From Oceanospirillaceae bacterium UBA1126 (lineage in GTDB: Bacteria; Pseudomonadota; Gammaproteobacteria; Pseudomonadales; Balneatricaceae), in NCBI GenBank assembly GCA_002312935.1, contig DCAT01000084.1:1-5105 (forward strand): 5,105 nucleotides of DNA, read 5' to 3'. Below the pieces are notes generated by a model. It searched no databases and was not told the DNA's origin. It saw nothing but the letters and a program-made list of their open reading frames with translations. Both the position numbers and the translations under genes were made by a program. Within the stretch, counting starts at the first letter, position 1. Each line of letters begins with the position of its first letter. Below, piece after piece: positions 1 through 5,105 of this stretch.

Positions 1-192
1 ATGAGTGCTGGCATCAATATCTCCCAGAGCAATCAAACGTTGGCCATTACCTGCGCTGCGGGTGTGTTTGTCTAATGCATTGTCCCTTAACCAAATGGCA
101 TGAAAACGACTGGTGTTGCCAGCAACCTTTAGGCTAATAAAATGGCCGTTTGGGGCGATAGTGACACTGTTCATATAAGCTTTGTTGTGCAT
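1..192 (-). CDS. Gamma-butyrobetaine hydroxylase-like Fe(II)/2-oxoglutarate dioxygenase, N-terminal part (cut by window edge)
   Basis: Only the first 64 codons are present; the gene continues beyond the left edge. What can be read is the small N-terminal domain (GBBH-like, DUF971 type) that precedes the TauD/TfdA catalytic domain in gamma-butyrobetaine dioxygenase and relatives. The signature is visible as HAIWLRDNA (residues 31-39), NGQRLI (49-54) and GDI (57-59). Family members are cytosolic non-haem iron enzymes that hydroxylate betaines such as gamma-butyrobetaine, or related phosphonates. The cysteines that follow WLRDN and bind zinc in the eukaryotic enzymes are absent here (RDNALDKHT), as I recall for many bacterial members. 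The iron ligands lie outside the window, so activity cannot be judged. ATG at 192 is chosen because an in-frame TAG lies five codons upstream; a weak AGGG (203-206) precedes it by 10 bases. A second ATG at 174 has no ribosome site. It lies 45 bases after the amine oxidase gene and is probably the third gene of the operon. The family call is good, the substrate open. Confidence 0.8.
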   Translation of the reverse strand, partial: MHNKAYMNSVTIAPNGHFISLKVAGNTSRFHAIWLRDNALDKHTRSAGNGQRLIALGDIDASTH

Positions 193-237
193 ATAAAGTC
201 TACCCTAGATGTGAGAACTAGTGAGTTTATGTCAGGC

Positions 238-1506
238 CTAAAATCGACAACTTAACCAGTGGCTAAGGGTGGCTCCCATGTCAAAGTAGGAGGCCTTCAC
301 ATGGGTGTAGGTTTCTGGCTTCGGGTTTGTTATGGCCACTGGCAACGGATGCTCATCACCATTGAAGGCCCACTTAGCCGCTGCTGTGCCAAACAGTGTG
401 CCAGGGCCAATACCACGGCCACTGTAACCGTATAAACGAATACCATTGGTGCCAAGTTGCGTGATTTTTGGTAAATGATTATTGGTCATGGCTATATGCC
501 CATGCCACATGTATTCAAACTTATAGTGCGTAATTTGTGGGAACAAGGCCCTAAGTTTACGGTGAGCCCAGTTAATGTGAGTGCCTTTGCCTCTGCCATC
601 TAAGGATCCCACACCACCGATGATTAAGCGCCCACTTTTATCCATTCTAAACGACGACATCACCTGATTAGTATCCCAGCATCCTTCACCGTTAGGTAAT
701 ACACTGGCTCTTTGTTGTAACGTGAGTGGTTGAGTGGCAAATTGCACATAATCAACCCTAGTGAACGCTTTACTATGAGGTGATAAAGAGTCGTAGGCGT
801 TTGTGGCGTGGATGAGCTTATCGGCAGTAATGCTGCCATGGGCTGTGTTAACCAGCCAGTGTTTGCCGTTATGCTGGTGGGTAAGTACAGGCGACTGGGT
901 ATGGATAACCGCCCCAGCTTTGGCAGCGGCCTGTGCTAGGCCTAAAGCGTAACTAAGCGGTTGCACTGTGCCTGCTCTAGGGTCTAGTAAGGCACCTAAA
1001 AACCGGCGCGAGCCAGTGCGCTGCTGGGTGTTACTAGCCCCTAATAATGTCACAGGTGCCTGTCGTTTTACTTGCTGGGCAAGGCGTTGTGTGAGCTGGC
1101 GTAAGCCAGCGTTATTAGTGGCACAATGTAAGGTGCCATGCCGCAGTGGTTCGCACTCAATCTGGTGCTTCTCTATGAGGGAAAACACAAGGTCTGGTGC
1201 AGCAGCTAAGGCATAGTTAAGTGTGTTTCCTGCAACGTGGCCTAGTGTAGTTTCAACCTCATCAGGGGGTGTCCATAAACCCGCATTAACTAACCCTACG
1301 TTTCTACCAGACCCACCATGCCCCACGGTGTGTGCTTCTAGTACGCGCACGCGCATGCCTTGCTCAGCCGCGTGCAGGGCGGCGCAAAGGCCACTATAGC
1401 CAGCCCCTACAATCACAAGATCGCTATGTAGATCATCGTTAAGGGGTGAGCCGATAAAGTTATTGTTGGCGTTGGCTCGCCAAAGGTTTTGGTTAGTTAT
1501 TGGCAT
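238..1506 (-). CDS. FAD-dependent amine oxidoreductase, DAO family (PuuB/glycine-oxidase-like)
   Basis: A 422-residue flavoprotein, full length for the family, expected to oxidise an amine or N-substituted amino acid to an imine/aldehyde plus released amine, passing electrons to oxygen or another acceptor. The Rossmann dinucleotide motif is DLVIVGAGYSGL (residues 29-40), with the ribose-binding acid E57 at the end of the second strand (RVLEAH). GGSGRNVGLVNAG (64-76) is the substrate-side loop seen in gamma-glutamylputrescine oxidase-like proteins. HATNAY (233-238) and the C-terminal FAD motif GYSGRGIGPGTLFG (360-373) complete the fold. There is no signal peptide, so it is cytosolic. A GTG at 1518 would add four residues, but it directly abuts the Shine-Dalgarno AGAGG (1519-1523); ATG at 1506 is 12 bases from it and is preferred. 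The gene starts 30 bases after the aldehyde dehydrogenase stop, as in a co-transcribed pair. The PuuB-PuuC pairing of oxidase and aldehyde dehydrogenase is the closest known parallel. The substrate is unknown; glycine-, sarcosine- or polyamine-type amines are all possible. Confidence 0.85.
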   Translation of the reverse strand: MPITNQNLWRANANNNFIGSPLNDDLHSDLVIVGAGYSGLCAALHAAEQGMRVRVLEAHTVGHGGSGRNVGLVNAGLWTPPDEVETTLGHVAGNTLNYALAAAPDLVFSLIEKHQIECEPLRHGTLHCATNNAGLRQLTQRLAQQVKRQAPVTLLGASNTQQRTGSRRFLGALLDPRAGTVQPLSYALGLAQAAAKAGAVIHTQSPVLTHQHNGKHWLVNTAHGSITADKLIHATNAYDSLSPHSKAFTRVDYVQFATQPLTLQQRASVLPNGEGCWDTNQVMSSFRMDKSGRLIIGGVGSLDGRGKGTHINWAHRKLRALFPQITHYKFEYMWHGHIAMTNNHLPKITQLGTNGIRLYGYSGRGIGPGTLFGTAAAKWAFNGDEHPLPVAITNPKPETYTHVKASYFDMGATLSHWLSCRF

Positions 1507-1518
1507 CGTGTATTGCAC

Positions 1519-1523
1519 CCTCT
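1519..1523 (-). promoter_or_regulatory. Ribosome binding site that decides the amine oxidase start
   Basis: AGAGG on the minus strand sits immediately against a possible GTG start at 1518, leaving no spacer, but 12 bases from ATG at 1506. This favours the ATG, although 12 bases is at the long end of the usual spacing. Confidence 0.5.
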
Positions 1524-1536
1524 GTTCGATGGTTGC

Positions 1537-2961
1537 CTAGAGTCTTAGCATTATTTTAATGATTCTATCGAATTTTTGACCGTAAGGGGGGTACATCATA
1601 GCCAAAGGTGAGAAGCGCGCTTGTTTAAAAATTGGCCTAAGTTTGCTCATGGCCATAAACCCTTCTGTGCCATGGTATTGCCCCATACCACTTTCTCCTG
1701 CGCCACCAAATGGCATATCGTTTTGGCCCACATGCAATGCAGCGTCATTGAGACACACACCACCAGATCTGGTTTTATTAATCACTTTGTCTTGTAATTG
1801 CTTGTCATTACTAAATAAATATAACGCCAGAGGCCTATCTTTGCTATTAATGTAGCCCAGTACGTCGTCTATATGCTGGTACGCCATAATGGGTAAAAGG
1901 GGGCCAAATATCTCTTCCTGCATCACCCTCATCGTGCCTTTAACCTGGGTTAATAAGGTAGGAGGAAATTTTCGAGTAACATCATTAGCTTGGCTATTAG
2001 GCACCAAAACCGTTGCCGTTGCGCCTTGATCAATGGCATCTGCAAGCGTGTTTTTAAGTCGTAAGTAGGCTCTGTCATCAATAATAGACGTGTAATCTGC
2101 ACTTTCTATATTGGTATAACGGCCACTTATAATGATTTTTGAGGCAGCAATAAACTCATCTATCTTGCCTTCTGGAACAAAGACATAGTCTGGCGCTACA
2201 CAGGTTTGGCCTGCGTTTAAGCACTTGGAGAACAATAGACGATCTGCTGCTTTAGTGATTGAGTAATCGGCAGCAATAATAGTAGGCGACTTGCCTCCAA
2301 GCTCTAAGGTAACTGGCGTCAGGTTGTTTGCAGCTGCGCGCATCACTTGGCGGCCACTGTCGCCAGAACCCGTAAAAATTAGGTGATCAAAGGCCAGTGC
2401 CGAAAAGTCTGTGCCTTTAGCGCCATGAGCAATAGTGAGCATGTCTGCTGAAAACTTCTCAGCAAACAAGCCTTTTAATAACTGGCTTAGGTGGCGTGAA
2501 TTTGCAGCCATTTTAATCATGCAGCGGTTACCTGCAGCAAGGGCGCCAATGAGGGGGCTAATGCATAAAAATAACGGGTAGTTCCGTGGCACGACAATAC
2601 CCACCACACCCAAGGGCTGCGGAATGACCCTATTGCCAGAGCCCAATAGCCAAATGGATGTGGAGCGTTTTTGTGGACGCATCCATTTTTTCAAATGTTT
2701 GCGAATATAGCGGATGCCATCAATACATAAAAACAGCTCCGCTAACTGCGTTTCTTGCTGAGCACGGTGGCCAAAATCTTTAGAAATAGCCTCTGCAATA
2801 GCGTGTTGATTGGTTTTTAGAATATTAAACAGATCATTTAGGCTTGCCAACCGGTGCTCTAAGCTGGGTATACCTTGGCGATCGTATGCGTTCTTTTGAG
2901 CGCTTAATAGTGCGTGCAAATGGGACTGGCTCATGTGAGTTTGGGGAGAAGGAGTAGCCAT
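1537..2961 (-). CDS. NAD(P)-dependent aldehyde dehydrogenase, coniferyl-aldehyde-dehydrogenase-like
   Basis: A 474-residue aldehyde dehydrogenase, normal length, oxidising an aldehyde to the carboxylate in the cytosol. Numbered from ATG 2961, the visible motifs are the oxyanion Asn127 (in PRNYP), Lys150, the general base Glu220 in LELGGKSP, the nucleophile Cys254 in NAGQTCVAPDYV, EEIFGP (349-354) and PFGGAGESGMGQYHG (417-431). The long C-terminal tail and QTCVAPDYV context resemble the coniferyl aldehyde dehydrogenase (CalB) and class-3 branch. Several usually conserved cofactor-side residues differ: Arg126 where Trp is normal (PWNYP), Ala153 where Glu normally holds the adenine ribose, and GSGDSG (198-203) where GSTxxG is usual. 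It is first in the operon, 30 bases before the amine oxidase, so it probably takes that enzyme's aldehyde product. The start is uncertain: GTG 2994, ATG 2961 and ATG 2934 all lack a well-placed ribosome site. ATG 2961 was chosen because family homology begins near residue 15 and the upstream residues look non-coding. The family is firm; the substrate is not. Confidence 0.88.
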   Translation of the reverse strand: MATPSPQTHMSQSHLHALLSAQKNAYDRQGIPSLEHRLASLNDLFNILKTNQHAIAEAISKDFGHRAQQETQLAELFLCIDGIRYIRKHLKKWMRPQKRSTSIWLLGSGNRVIPQPLGVVGIVVPRNYPLFLCISPLIGALAAGNRCMIKMAANSRHLSQLLKGLFAEKFSADMLTIAHGAKGTDFSALAFDHLIFTGSGDSGRQVMRAAANNLTPVTLELGGKSPTIIAADYSITKAADRLLFSKCLNAGQTCVAPDYVFVPEGKIDEFIAASKIIISGRYTNIESADYTSIIDDRAYLRLKNTLADAIDQGATATVLVPNSQANDVTRKFPPTLLTQVKGTMRVMQEEIFGPLLPIMAYQHIDDVLGYINSKDRPLALYLFSNDKQLQDKVINKTRSGGVCLNDAALHVGQNDMPFGGAGESGMGQYHGTEGFMAMSKLRPIFKQARFSPLAMMYPPYGQKFDRIIKIMLRL

Positions 2962-2993
2962 AACACAAGGGATCTGCCGTCGGTGTAAAAACA

Positions 2994-3008
2994 CTAATGT
3001 TGAATCAT
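2994..3008 (-). other. Four-codon mini-ORF (MIQH) whose stop overlaps a GTG start of the aldehyde dehydrogenase
   Basis: ATG at 3008 is followed by three codons and TAG (2996-2994). The last base of the stop is the first base of a GTG in the dehydrogenase frame (TAGTG). The ATG has an ideal AGGAGG nine bases upstream. It may load ribosomes for re-initiation on the dehydrogenase, or be the remains of an original start separated from the gene by a small indel, or be coincidence. The sequence alone does not separate these. Confidence 0.35.
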
Positions 3009-3017
3009 AAGGCTAAG

Positions 3018-3023
3018 CCTCCT
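3018..3023 (-). promoter_or_regulatory. Strong Shine-Dalgarno upstream of the aldehyde dehydrogenase operon
   Basis: AGGAGG on the minus strand, a perfect match to the anti-Shine-Dalgarno core. It is nine bases from ATG 3008, which opens only a four-codon ORF, and 23 bases from GTG 2994. It is the only good ribosome site near the 5' end of the operon, so the mRNA must start upstream of 3023. No convincing sigma-70 -35/-10 pair was found between 3024 and 3120 on this strand. Confidence 0.6.
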
Positions 3024-3119
3024 ATGCATGCAATCATTTGCTAAAAAACTTGCGGCAAAGGGTTGCCAGATATTTTTTTTAGAAATAAAAATTGTTAAAA
3101 AACAAATGGTTAATGTTTT

Positions 3120-3135
3120 TGGCACGCTCTGTGCT
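3120..3135 (+). promoter_or_regulatory. Sigma-54 (RpoN) promoter of the flgF operon
   Basis: TGGCACGCTCTGTGCT matches the sigma-54 consensus TGGCACG-N4-TTGCW at all fixed positions except one (G for T at 3131). The -24 GG (3121-3122) and -12 GC (3133-3134) are exactly 12 bases apart, the spacing this factor requires. Transcription should start near 3146, giving a leader of about 29 bases before the flgF ATG. In polarly flagellated gammaproteobacteria such promoters are driven by FleQ/FlrA/FleR-type activators. No activator binding site could be assigned here. Confidence 0.85.
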
Positions 3136-3174
3136 TATAGGGTGGTAGACAGTAAGAAAAGCTAGAGACCCAAT

Positions 3175-3915
3175 ATGGATAAGTTAATATTTACTGTGCT
3201 TAACAGTATAAAAAGCACACAGACTAGGCAAACCAACAACGCTCACGAAATAGCTAACGTGGCAACGCCTGGTTTTAAGAAGTCCTTTAGCGAGCAAGCT
3301 AAATCCTTAGATGTCTATGTTCCTGGCACTCACAACTCGCGAGCAATGGCTGAGTTAAAAAGGAGTAACCTGGTAGACATGAGCCCTGGCGCTATGATGG
3401 TTAGTGGCCGAGCTTTAGATATTTATGTTAACGATTTAGGTGCCATCGCTGTGCAAGGGCCTGAAGGCCAGGATCTTTATACTCGGCGGGGTGATTTGTC
3501 TGTTTCGGCTAATGGTGCCTTGGTGACAGGCAGTGGCCGTTTAGTGTTAGGCGATAATGGCCCAATCACGGTGCCCCAAGGAAGCCATATATCAATCACC
3601 AGCAATGGCACAGTCACTATGATTCCCTCAGGTGCTAGCCAAGAAGTAGCAGTGGGGCGTATTAAATTAGTGGATACAAAAGGTGAAAATCTGATTATTC
3701 GGAAAGATGGTTTATATCAAGGGGTAAACGGTGAGTTGTCTGCCAGTGCTGAGGTAAAAGTGACACCTAGAGCGTTAGAAGGCAGTAACGTTAATGTAGT
3801 CGATTCCATGGTGAAAATGATCGCCTTGTCTCGAGAATACGAAATGACCGTAAATATGATTAAAAATGCTCGTGAAGTAGATGCCGCCAGCGCATCTACC
3901 ATGCGTTTAAACTAA
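3175..3915 (+). CDS. flgF: Flagellar proximal rod protein FlgF
   Basis: A 246-residue rod subunit, the usual size for FlgF, exported unfolded through the flagellar type III apparatus and built into the proximal rod crossing the periplasm. It begins MDKLIF, typical of FlgF, and ends with the family's amphipathic C-terminal helix, ALEGSNVNVVDSMVKMI (200-216) followed by SREYEM (219-224). It lacks the extra rod stretch found after residue 40 in FlgG, as expected. The middle (about 80-195) is the D1-type domain shared by FlgE/F/G. The N-terminal rod motif, normally close to ANNLANVNTTGF, reads NNAHEIANVATPGF (21-34), so it is diverged at usually invariant positions. ATG 3175 follows a weak AGAG (3164-3167) and lies about 29 bases downstream of the predicted sigma-54 start site, making it first in its transcript. 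flgG follows after 20 bases. Identity is firm from the ends, length and position before flgG. Confidence 0.95.
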   Translation: MDKLIFTVLNSIKSTQTRQTNNAHEIANVATPGFKKSFSEQAKSLDVYVPGTHNSRAMAELKRSNLVDMSPGAMMVSGRALDIYVNDLGAIAVQGPEGQDLYTRRGDLSVSANGALVTGSGRLVLGDNGPITVPQGSHISITSNGTVTMIPSGASQEVAVGRIKLVDTKGENLIIRKDGLYQGVNGELSASAEVKVTPRALEGSNVNVVDSMVKMIALSREYEMTVNMIKNAREVDAASASTMRLN

Positions 3916-3924
3916 TAAACAAAT

Positions 3925-3929
3925 AGGAG
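3925..3929 (+). promoter_or_regulatory. Ribosome binding site of flgG
   Basis: AGGAG lies six bases before ATG 3936 and fixes the flgG start. It is much stronger than the site before flgF, which may favour higher synthesis of the more abundant distal rod protein; that last point is inference. Confidence 0.75.
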
Positions 3930-3935
3930 ATTGAT

Positions 3936-4721
3936 ATGGATTCCTCATTATGGGTTGCTAAAACAGGCTTAGATGCACAACAGCGTCGGATGAGTGTAGT
4001 TGCCAACAACCTAGCTAACGTAAATACCACTGGTTTTAAGCGAGACCGGGCGGTATTTGAAGACCTGCTTTACCAAACTATTAGCCAGCCTGGGGCGCAG
4101 GTAGACCAAAATTCAAACTCGCCAACAGGCCTGCTTGTGGGCACAGGCACACGGGTTGTCGCTACGGAAAAAATCCATAGCCAAGGCAACATGATACAAA
4201 CTGATAATGCCCTGGATGTGGCCATTGATGGTGATGGTTTTTTACAGACGTTACGTGCCGATGGCTCTATTGGTTATACCCGAGATGGGTCTTTTAAGCT
4301 AAACAATATAGGCCAGTTAGTGACTGCTAATGGCAATTTATTGCAGCCTGCGATTACCATTCCAAATAATTCTCGTTCAATCACCATTGGTAAAGACGGT
4401 ACGGTAAGCGTGCAAACAGCTAGTCAGCCTGCTGCTCAAATAGTGGGAAATATCCAAATAGCCAGCTTCATTAATCCAGCTGGCCTGCAGGCTATGGGTG
4501 GCAACAATTATAAAGAAACCTCTGCTAGTGGCGCTGCGCAAGTGATGACGCCAACCCAAAATGGAGCAGGTTCACTGGTTCAAGGTGCTTTGGAAGCGTC
4601 AAACGTAAACGTTGTGGAATCTATGGTGAACATGATTGAAACCCAGCGCGCTTATGAAGTGAACTCTAAAGCCATTGCAGCAGCAGATGGCATGTTACGC
4701 TTTATTAACAATAACCTTTGA
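3936..4721 (+). CDS. flgG: Flagellar distal rod protein FlgG
   Basis: A 261-residue protein, the standard FlgG length, forming the distal rod that passes through the P and L rings and joins the hook. The N-terminal helix carries the intact rod motif ANNLANVNTTGFKR (23-36). The FlgG-specific stretch that stiffens the rod follows as EDLLYQTISQPGA and SPTGLLVGTGTRVVATEKIHSQGN (about 42-86). Next come DVAIDGDGFLQ, the strongly conserved YTRDGSF and GQLVTANG of the D1 domain, and the C-terminal helix GALEASNVNVVESMVNMIETQRAYE (217-241) ending in SKAIAAADGML. All expected blocks are present with no gap or frameshift. Its last residues share obvious homology with FlgF next door, as is normal for these paralogues. 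It lies 20 bases after flgF and 55 bases before flgH, read from the same promoter. The stop TGA overlaps a perfect palindrome. Confidence 0.98.
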   Translation: MDSSLWVAKTGLDAQQRRMSVVANNLANVNTTGFKRDRAVFEDLLYQTISQPGAQVDQNSNSPTGLLVGTGTRVVATEKIHSQGNMIQTDNALDVAIDGDGFLQTLRADGSIGYTRDGSFKLNNIGQLVTANGNLLQPAITIPNNSRSITIGKDGTVSVQTASQPAAQIVGNIQIASFINPAGLQAMGGNNYKETSASGAAQVMTPTQNGAGSLVQGALEASNVNVVESMVNMIETQRAYEVNSKAIAAADGMLRFINNNL

Positions 4722-4733
4722 TGACGCGTCATC
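4720..4733. repeat. Perfect 14-bp palindrome over the flgG stop codon
   Basis: GATGACGCGTCATC is fully self-complementary with no spacer and includes two bases of the flgG TGA. As RNA it could form only a five-pair stem with a CGCG loop and no U-run follows, so it is not an intrinsic terminator. It could be a protein binding site or chance; about 0.3 such palindromes are expected per 5 kb of random sequence. Confidence 0.5.
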
Positions 4734-4763
4734 CTTTCCTGTGATTAAACCACATCATTTAAT

Positions 4764-4771
4764 AGAGGTGA
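4764..4771 (+). promoter_or_regulatory. Ribosome binding site of flgH
   Basis: AGAGGTGA lies five bases before ATG 4777 (eight bases from its GAGG core). It picks this ATG over the in-frame ATGs at 4783, 4807 and 4816, which have no comparable site. Confidence 0.7.
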
Positions 4772-4776
4772 AATAC

Positions 4777-5105
4777 ATGGCTATGTTAGCGCTAAAGAGC
4801 AAACAGATGTCAAAAATGGGGTTATTCATACTCCTAAGTTTATTGCTGAGTGCTTGTGCTGGTAAGCCCATGCCAGTTAAAACCAGTGATTTCTCACCCG
4901 TGCTGCCCCCAGCACTTATTGCGAAAACTGTCGCCGATGGGTCTATTTTTTCCGGTGGTATTAATGATGGGTTATTTGGTGATAGAAAGGCCTATCGAGT
5001 CGGTGACATCATTACCATCATTTTACGTGAAAAAACCCTGTCTCAAAAAAGTGCCAGTAACGTCACGTCTCGGGTGTCAAATAATAATGCGCTGCCCCTT
5101 TTAAT
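4777..5105 (+). CDS. flgH: Flagellar L-ring lipoprotein FlgH, N-terminal part (cut by window edge)
   Basis: The first 109 codons of FlgH, which forms the outer-membrane L ring around the distal rod. It has a lipoprotein signal peptide: basic residues K7, K9 and K13, a hydrophobic core at 15-24, and the lipobox LSAC with the acylated cysteine at 27. Mature FlgH blocks follow: ADGSIFSGG (53-61), DGLFGDRKAYRVGDIITIILREKT (64-87) and the start of the serine/asparagine-rich segment. In the family GSIF, LFxDxRA and VGDIxTI are highly conserved. No Asp or Glu follows the cysteine (A28), which is compatible with Lol export to the outer membrane. The gene lies 55 bases after flgG in the standard flgF-flgG-flgH order and probably belongs to the same transcript, with flgI expected beyond the edge. 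The long open frame at 4850-5104 in another phase is only a shadow of this gene. Confidence 0.95.
   Translation, partial: MAMLALKSKQMSKMGLFILLSLLLSACAGKPMPVKTSDFSPVLPPALIAKTVADGSIFSGGINDGLFGDRKAYRVGDIITIILREKTLSQKSASNVTSRVSNNNALPLL

Larger units (their letters stand above)
3009..3174. other. Divergent intergenic control region
   Basis: This stretch separates the minus-strand metabolic operon from the plus-strand flagellar operon. Bases 3070-3120 are very AT-rich with phased A and T runs, which may bend the DNA. A small inverted repeat (TTGTT, four A, AACAA; 3092-3105) lies about 15 bases upstream of the sigma-54 promoter. The region holds the Shine-Dalgarno at 3018-3023 and the promoter at 3120-3135. 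No gene or RNA is recognisable. Confidence 0.6.

Noticed and set aside
968..1216. 82-codon open frame on the plus strand inside the amine oxidase gene
   Set aside because: It lies wholly antisense to a well-supported flavoprotein, its translation shows no domain or signal, and it has no credible context; a shadow frame.
3054..3069. Second sigma-54-like site on the minus strand (TGGCAACCCTTTGCC)
   Set aside because: The GG and GC elements are 11 rather than 12 bases apart, and sigma-54 tolerates almost no spacing change.
3092..3105. Inverted repeat TTGTT-AAAA-AACAA upstream of the sigma-54 promoter as an activator site
   Set aside because: Only five-base arms of A/T-rich sequence; likely by chance and not matched to a known activator site.
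3070..3120. Sigma-70 promoter for the metabolic operon in the AT-rich stretch
   Set aside because: TTAACA with a 17-base spacer to AAATAT on the minus strand is the best pair seen, but the -10 matches consensus at only three of six positions in a region where such matches are expected by base composition.
3717..3902. Antisense open frame within flgF (and a similar one at 4377-4559 within flgG)
   Set aside because: Both are opposite strongly conserved flagellar coding sequence and show no independent signals.
4722..4776. Intrinsic terminator between flgG and flgH
   Set aside because: The only hairpin candidate is the short palindrome with a five-pair stem and no following U-run, and gene order argues for read-through.
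4850..5104. 84-codon open frame on the plus strand at the right end
   Set aside because: It is out of frame with flgH, whose frame from 4777 shows a lipobox and conserved FlgH blocks with a good ribosome site. The alternative frame has no recognisable content.

Overview
The window reads as a chromosomal piece of a motile Gram-negative proteobacterium. A gammaproteobacterium fits best: the flagellar rod and L-ring genes are read from a near-consensus sigma-54 promoter, the usual arrangement in polarly flagellated gammaproteobacteria, and base composition is moderate (roughly mid-40s %GC by eye). The lineage cannot be fixed further from sequence alone.

Left part (1-3008, minus strand): a tightly packed three-gene metabolic operon. 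In transcription order these are an aldehyde dehydrogenase of the coniferyl-aldehyde/class-3-like type (ATG at 2961, stop at 1537), an FAD-dependent amine oxidase of the DAO/PuuB type (ATG at 1506, stop at 238), and the first 64 codons of a gamma-butyrobetaine-hydroxylase-like Fe(II)/2-oxoglutarate dioxygenase (ATG at 192, leaving through the left edge). Gaps are 30 and 45 bases. Together they suggest an amine -> aldehyde -> acid -> hydroxylated acid route acting on a (possibly N-methylated) amine or betaine. The substrate is not determined.

Middle (3009-3174): a 166-base, AT-rich divergent control region. It holds a strong Shine-Dalgarno for the minus strand that serves only a four-codon ORF ending on the possible GTG start of the dehydrogenase. 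On the plus strand it holds a sigma-54 promoter at 3120-3135.

Right part (3175-5105, plus strand): flgF, flgG and the 5' part of flgH, i.e. proximal rod protein, distal rod protein and L-ring lipoprotein, in the standard order. A perfect 14-bp palindrome overlaps the flgG stop. flgE is not immediately upstream of flgF; the metabolic operon lies there instead.

I see no mobile element, CRISPR array, tRNA or rRNA. The window looks largely ordinary. The points most worth a second look are the unusual cofactor-site residues and start region of the dehydrogenase, the three-enzyme cassette, and the diverged N-terminal motif of FlgF.
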